Of a stretch of 64,000 bases of DNA, positions 60,462 to 64,000 are shown in pieces. Where the stretch lies: NCBI GenBank assembly GCA_041748075.1, contig JBGTDX010000039.1, forward strand, positions 66,226 through 130,225. The letters are read 5' to 3'. Positions within the stretch are counted from its first letter, which is position 1, and every line of letters begins with the position of its first letter. Source of the stretch: JBGSYJ01 sp041748075 (GTDB lineage: Bacteria > Acidobacteriota > Thermoanaerobaculia > Gp7-AA8). Under the pieces are notes generated by a model that was given only the letters and a program-made list of their open reading frames with translations, was not told the DNA's origin and did not search any database. The position numbers were made by a program, and so were the translations under genes.

Positions 60462-61201
60462 CGTTCCTCGATTGGAAGGATGAGCTCGATTACTGCGGTC
60501 TCGTTCTCCTGTTCCGCCGTGATTCCACCGCCGTACGTTTCGGCGATGAGTCGCGAGGTGGCCAGGCAGAGATCCGGAGCTCCGGATGGGTCAGTGTAAT
60601 AAAACTTGAATACCTTGGCTAATTCGACATTTTCGCTCCTGAGAGCTCCCTCGATTCGCAACATCATGCGCCCACCTGCGACGGAATATGAAATCCGGGC
60701 CATGGAAAGCTCCACCAAACGGGAAGCCCCTTCGAAGAACAGACTGGAGAGCATCTCGATTCTCGACGGATGCGCAAGGACCATCGCCGCGATCCCCGGC
60801 TCGAGTACGGCACCCTCCCTGGCCCCCGCTTCCATCAATGCCTCCGCAGCGTCGAGCCTTTCGAGGTCCTCGTCTCCTCGAGGAGGCACGCTGTAGACGA
60901 AAAAAATATCAAAGATGGTGGCCAGACGCCGGAGCTCGGTATCGATCGCCGCGGCATGGGTCTCGATTCTGGAGTCACCCTCGGAGCTGGCGTCGAGCTT
61001 CCTGAGGCGCATTCGCAGCAACTCGAGATTCAGAACCCCGATATTCAGAGGAGTCTTCAGATCGTGCGCCGTATCTGCGCTGCGGTGAAAAACCGTCTCC
61101 GCAAACAGCTCCTGCCATCGTTCCATCTGATGAGTGCTCCATTCGTGCGCTCTCAGGCGGACGGGGATGAGGTATCGGGCGACCTGCGAGCCGCCCCTCA
61201 A
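60458..61201 (-). CDS. Soluble histidine-kinase-like protein, degenerate ATP domain
   Basis: The 247-residue product (TTG 61201; ATG 61126 is an alternative) has a clear H-box HDLKTPLNIGVLNLELLR and a second-half fold resembling HATPase, ending SGAPDLCLATSRLIAETYGGGI. The N-box asparagines are not evident (LSSLFFEGASRLVEL) and the usual DxGxG is missing. No membrane segment is seen. It lies 17 bases after atpC, and its last bases overlap the regulator, so it is likely its partner, perhaps with weak or no kinase activity. Confidence 0.75.
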   Translation of the reverse strand: MRGGSQVARYLIPVRLRAHEWSTHQMERWQELFAETVFHRSADTAHDLKTPLNIGVLNLELLRMRLRKLDASSEGDSRIETHAAAIDTELRRLATIFDIFFVYSVPPRGDEDLERLDAAEALMEAGAREGAVLEPGIAAMVLAHPSRIEMLSSLFFEGASRLVELSMARISYSVAGGRMMLRIEGALRSENVELAKVFKFYYTDPSGAPDLCLATSRLIAETYGGGITAEQENETAVIELILPIEER

Positions 61202-61218
61202 GAATCGGCTCGATATCC

Positions 61219-61638
61219 TCAGTGCGTCCGGCTGGCGATACTGATCTGCGCGATCGACTCTTCGAGCCGAGCTTCCGCGGCCGCGAACTCTTCATCGTGT
61301 GATGCGAGCATCGCCAGCTCCTTCTCCGCCTCCACCCTCTGCCTCTCCGCCGCTGCGGCGTCAATCTCGTCCGCAAGATACGCCCCCTCGGCCAGAACCG
61401 TGACACGATCCGGCAGCACTTCGGCGAATCCCCACAAAAGCGCCACACGGTGCTCCCGGCCGCCGACGCGATACATCAGCACACCGATCTTCAGCATCGC
61501 GAGCAGCGGCGTATGTCCCGGAAGAATTCCCAGTGCACCCTCCGCTCCCGGCAGGACGACCTCATCGGCCGATTCCTGAAGGACCCTCCGGTCGCGGGTG
61601 ACCACTGTGAGCTGCAGTTTATCGTGGAGGTCTGCCAT
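61219..61638 (-). CDS. atpC: F1Fo ATP synthase subunit epsilon
   Basis: The 139-residue product starts LQLTVVTRDRRVLQESADEVVLPGAEGALGILPGHTPLL, in pieces matching the epsilon beta-sandwich (VLPGAEGALGILPGHTPLL), with a C-terminal helical hairpin (AERQRVEAEKELAML). Epsilon couples and regulates rotation of the F1 head. It starts three bases after the atpD stop and is followed by the kinase-like gene. Confidence 0.94.
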   Translation of the reverse strand: MADLHDKLQLTVVTRDRRVLQESADEVVLPGAEGALGILPGHTPLLAMLKIGVLMYRVGGREHRVALLWGFAEVLPDRVTVLAEGAYLADEIDAAAAERQRVEAEKELAMLASHDEEFAAAEARLEESIAQISIASRTH

Positions 61639-61641
61639 GGC

Positions 61642-63096
61642 TTATGCCGCTTGGTTCTTCATCTGCTCGGCCCGCTCGACAACGTCTTCGATCGTGCCCT
61701 GGAGGTAGAAGGCCTGCTCCGGAATGTCGTCGTGCTTGCCGTCGACCACCTCGCGGAATCCGCGGATCGTGTCGGCCACCTTGACGTATTTACCTTCGAG
61801 GCCGGTGAACTGTTGGGCGACGAAGAACGGCTGGGACAGGAAACGCTGAATTTTTCGGGCGCGGGCAACCGTGAGCTTGTCGTCTTCCGAGAGCTCGTCG
61901 ATTCCGAGAATCGCGATGATGTCCTGCAGATCCTTGTACTTCTGAAGCACCGCCTGCACTGCGCGGGCAGTGTTGTAGTGCTCTTCGCCCAGGATTCGGG
62001 GGTCGAGAATCTTCGAAGTGGAGGCGAGCGGATCGACCGCAGGATAAATACCGAGCTCCGAGATCTGACGCGACAGAACGGTCGTCGCATCGAGGTGGGC
62101 GAATGCCGTCGCCGGCGCCGGATCCGTGAGGTCGTCTGCCGGAACGTAAATCGCCTGAACCGACGTGATCGAGCCACGCTTGGTCGAAGTGATGCGCTCC
62201 TGCAGCTCGCCCATCTCCGTGGCAAGGTTCGGCTGATATCCGACGGCCGAGGGCATCCGGCCGAGAAGCGCCGAGACCTCGGATCCCGCCTGGGTGAAGC
62301 GGAAGATGTTGTCGATGAAGAGCAGCACGTCCTGGTTTTCGACGTCGCGGAAGTATTCGGCGACTGTCAGCCCCGTCAATCCGACGCGGAGGCGGGCACC
62401 CGGCGGCTCGGTCATCTGGCCGTAGATCAGCGCTGCTTTCGACTTCGAAGGATCGCCCGGAACGATGACCTCCGACTCGGAGAACTCGTGGTAGAGGTCG
62501 TTTCCTTCGCGCGTCCGCTCACCCACTCCGGCGAACACCGAGAATCCGCCGTGCTGCCGGGCGACGTTGTTGATCAGCTCCTGAATCAGAACCGTCTTGC
62601 CGACGCCAGCGCCGCCGAACAGACCGGTCTTGCCGCCCTTGGTGTAGGGCTCGAGAAGGTCGATGACCTTGATTCCGGTCTCGAACATCTGGATCTCGGT
62701 TGACTGCTCGTCGAACGGGGGCGGTTCGCGGTGAATCGACCAGCGCTGCTCGCTCTTGACCTCACCCAGGCCGTCTACAGGTTCGCCGAGAACGTTGAGG
62801 ATGCGTCCAAGCGTCTCGCGGCCGACCGGAACCGTGATCGGCTGTCCGGTGTCGATCGCAGCCATCCCGCGGACCATGCCCTCGGTCGGTTTCATGGCGA
62901 TGCAGCGCACCTGGCTCTCGCCGATGTGCTGGGCCACTTCGACGACGACGTCGATCGGGATCTTCCCGAGCTCGCCGTTGTCGAGAATGCGGACGGCGTT
63001 GTAGATCGGAGGGAGGAAGCCTTCCTCGAACTGAAGGTCGACAGCGGGGCCGATGACCTGAATGACGCGGCCGATGTTCTTTTTGTCTTCGGACAT
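61642..63096 (-). CDS. atpD: F1Fo ATP synthase subunit beta
   Basis: The 484-residue catalytic subunit has Walker A GGAGVGKTVLIQE, catalytic Glu in GVGERTREGNDLY, Walker B VLLFIDNIFRFTQAGSEVSALLGRMPSAVGYQP in pieces and PADDLTDPAPATAFAHLDATTVL. GGAGA precedes ATG 63096. It forms three of the six subunits of the F1 ring. Normal length. Confidence 0.97.
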   Translation of the reverse strand: MSEDKKNIGRVIQVIGPAVDLQFEEGFLPPIYNAVRILDNGELGKIPIDVVVEVAQHIGESQVRCIAMKPTEGMVRGMAAIDTGQPITVPVGRETLGRILNVLGEPVDGLGEVKSEQRWSIHREPPPFDEQSTEIQMFETGIKVIDLLEPYTKGGKTGLFGGAGVGKTVLIQELINNVARQHGGFSVFAGVGERTREGNDLYHEFSESEVIVPGDPSKSKAALIYGQMTEPPGARLRVGLTGLTVAEYFRDVENQDVLLFIDNIFRFTQAGSEVSALLGRMPSAVGYQPNLATEMGELQERITSTKRGSITSVQAIYVPADDLTDPAPATAFAHLDATTVLSRQISELGIYPAVDPLASTSKILDPRILGEEHYNTARAVQAVLQKYKDLQDIIAILGIDELSEDDKLTVARARKIQRFLSQPFFVAQQFTGLEGKYVKVADTIRGFREVVDGKHDDIPEQAFYLQGTIEDVVERAEQMKNQAA

Positions 63097-63114
63097 TGAT
63101 TGTTCTCCAGATTC

Positions 63115-63972
63115 CTAGTCGAGCGCCTGAGCGCCGGAAACGATTTCGATGATTTCTCGGGTGATGGAGGCCTGACGGATACGGTTGTAACTGAGGGTCA
63201 GGCTCTCGATGAGCTCGCCGGCATTGCGGGTGGCCGCATCCATGGCCGTCATCCGGGCGCCATGTTCCGCCGCGGCGGAGTCGAGCAGCGTGCGGTAGAT
63301 CTGGAACTCGATATGCCGCGGCAGAAGCTCGGAGAGAATCTTCTCCGGCTCGGGCTCGTAGAGGTACTCGATCGCAGGAGCTGCAGGATCTTCCGGGGGA
63401 CGCTCGAGGGGAAGAATCTTCTCGACCGTGACGACCTGAGAGATCACCGAACGAAACTCATTAAATATCACGTATACAGCATCTATTTTACCTGTAATGA
63501 AATCATCTGTAATTATATCGGCTAATTCTCGTCCATGTTCCAGGCTGAGCGCCTGGAAGATGTTGACCGCCTGATGGCGGGTCGGGATCGCTCTGCGCTT
63601 GAAGAAGTCGTTCGCTTTGCGCCCGATCGGAATGAGCTGAAGATCGGTCCAGCCGCGCTCCTGAATCGTGTTCTGCGTCACCTTCAGGACGTTCGTATTG
63701 AAGGCTCCCGCAAGACCCTTGTCGCCGGTGACGACGAGCAGGAGGACCTTCTTCTCCTCGCGGGTCTGAAGCAGGGGATGATCCTTCTCGCTGACTCGCG
63801 ACGCGACCGACGCGAGAACCTGCTTGAGGGCTGCCGAGTATGGGCGCGCCGCGACGATGCGGTCCTGCGCACGCCGCAGCCTCGCGGCGGCGACCATCTT
63901 CATCGCCCGCGTGATCTGCTGAGTATTCTTGACGCTGCGTATGCGGCGCCGTATGTCGATCGTGTTAGCCAT
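63115..63972 (-). CDS. atpG: F1Fo ATP synthase subunit gamma
   Basis: The 285-residue rotor subunit begins MANTIDIRRRIRSVKNTQQI and has KMVAAARLRRAQ; it ends with LIESLTLSYNRIRQASITREIIEIVSGA, the conserved C-terminal helix. It links the F1 head to the membrane ring. Codons for residues about 148-172 (ADIITDDFITGKIDAVYVIF region, 63459-63530) are unusually A+T-rich compared with the rest. The upstream atpA is outside the window. Confidence 0.96.
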   Translation of the reverse strand: MANTIDIRRRIRSVKNTQQITRAMKMVAAARLRRAQDRIVAARPYSAALKQVLASVASRVSEKDHPLLQTREEKKVLLLVVTGDKGLAGAFNTNVLKVTQNTIQERGWTDLQLIPIGRKANDFFKRRAIPTRHQAVNIFQALSLEHGRELADIITDDFITGKIDAVYVIFNEFRSVISQVVTVEKILPLERPPEDPAAPAIEYLYEPEPEKILSELLPRHIEFQIYRTLLDSAAAEHGARMTAMDAATRNAGELIESLTLSYNRIRQASITREIIEIVSGAQALD

Positions 63973-64000
63973 TCACCCTCAAGCCGCGGCTGCCGCGGAA

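Overview
The window is a contiguous, GC-rich, densely coded bacterial chromosome segment with no rRNA, prophage, transposase or CRISPR array. The gene set (F1Fo ATP synthase, UvrA, TopA, DnaX, RecR, GlmU, small SRP RNA) is bacterial. The VWA protein at 37820-39631 resembles the VWFA-related family common in Acidobacteriota, and MglA/MglB-like genes, FHA proteins, a Tad pilus locus and an archaeal-style ATP-dependent DNA ligase fit an acidobacterial or nearby lineage. This assignment is inferred from gene content only.

Layout. 1-900: the 3' end of a hypothetical gene, then tRNA-Pro, tRNA-His and tRNA-Arg separated by heptamer-repeat hairpins. 994-10400: a secreted protein, a membrane-fused spermidine-synthase-like protein, a radical SAM protein, an ABC exporter pair, an FHA sensor protein and a DUF192 protein. 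10447-19780 (minus strand): a Tad/Flp pilus locus in the order three Flp pilins, TadV peptidase, TadE, TadG, a third pseudopilin-like protein, CpaB/RcpC, an RcpA-like protein without a recognisable secretin domain, a TadZ-TadA fusion ATPase, TadB, TadC. The DUF192 and FHA genes continue the same transcription direction. 19951-28028: two more FHA proteins, two convergent paralogous polytopic membrane proteins and a stand-alone PilB/GspE ATPase.

28311-34749: tRNA-Arg(ACG), tadA (the enzyme that edits this tRNA), two tRNA-Ser genes, SRP RNA, dnaX, ybaB, recR, a roadblock/MglA-like pair and a YvcK-like gene. 34832-44224: a third copy of the membrane-protein family, glmU, the VWA protein, mobB, a HAD phosphatase, and a serine biosynthesis group (SerB-like, class V aminotransferase, SerA). 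44384-58936: aldo/keto reductase, uvrA, guanine deaminase, a 3'-5' exonuclease, mdh, ATP-dependent DNA ligase, metX and topA. 59076-63972 (minus strand): atpG-atpD-atpC followed closely by a degenerate histidine-kinase-like gene and a sigma-54-type response regulator.

The strongest signal not explained by genes is a set of intergenic repeats with a 7-bp period (AATTCTG, GGATGAA, GGGTTGT and CCCCTCG/TCCCTCG types). They often form long hairpins, intergrade with one another in phase, and in places run into coding ends. A separate GTGTCATCCTGAGCGA repeat forms a perfect 31-bp inverted repeat beside mdh and also supplies the last codons and stop of uvrA.
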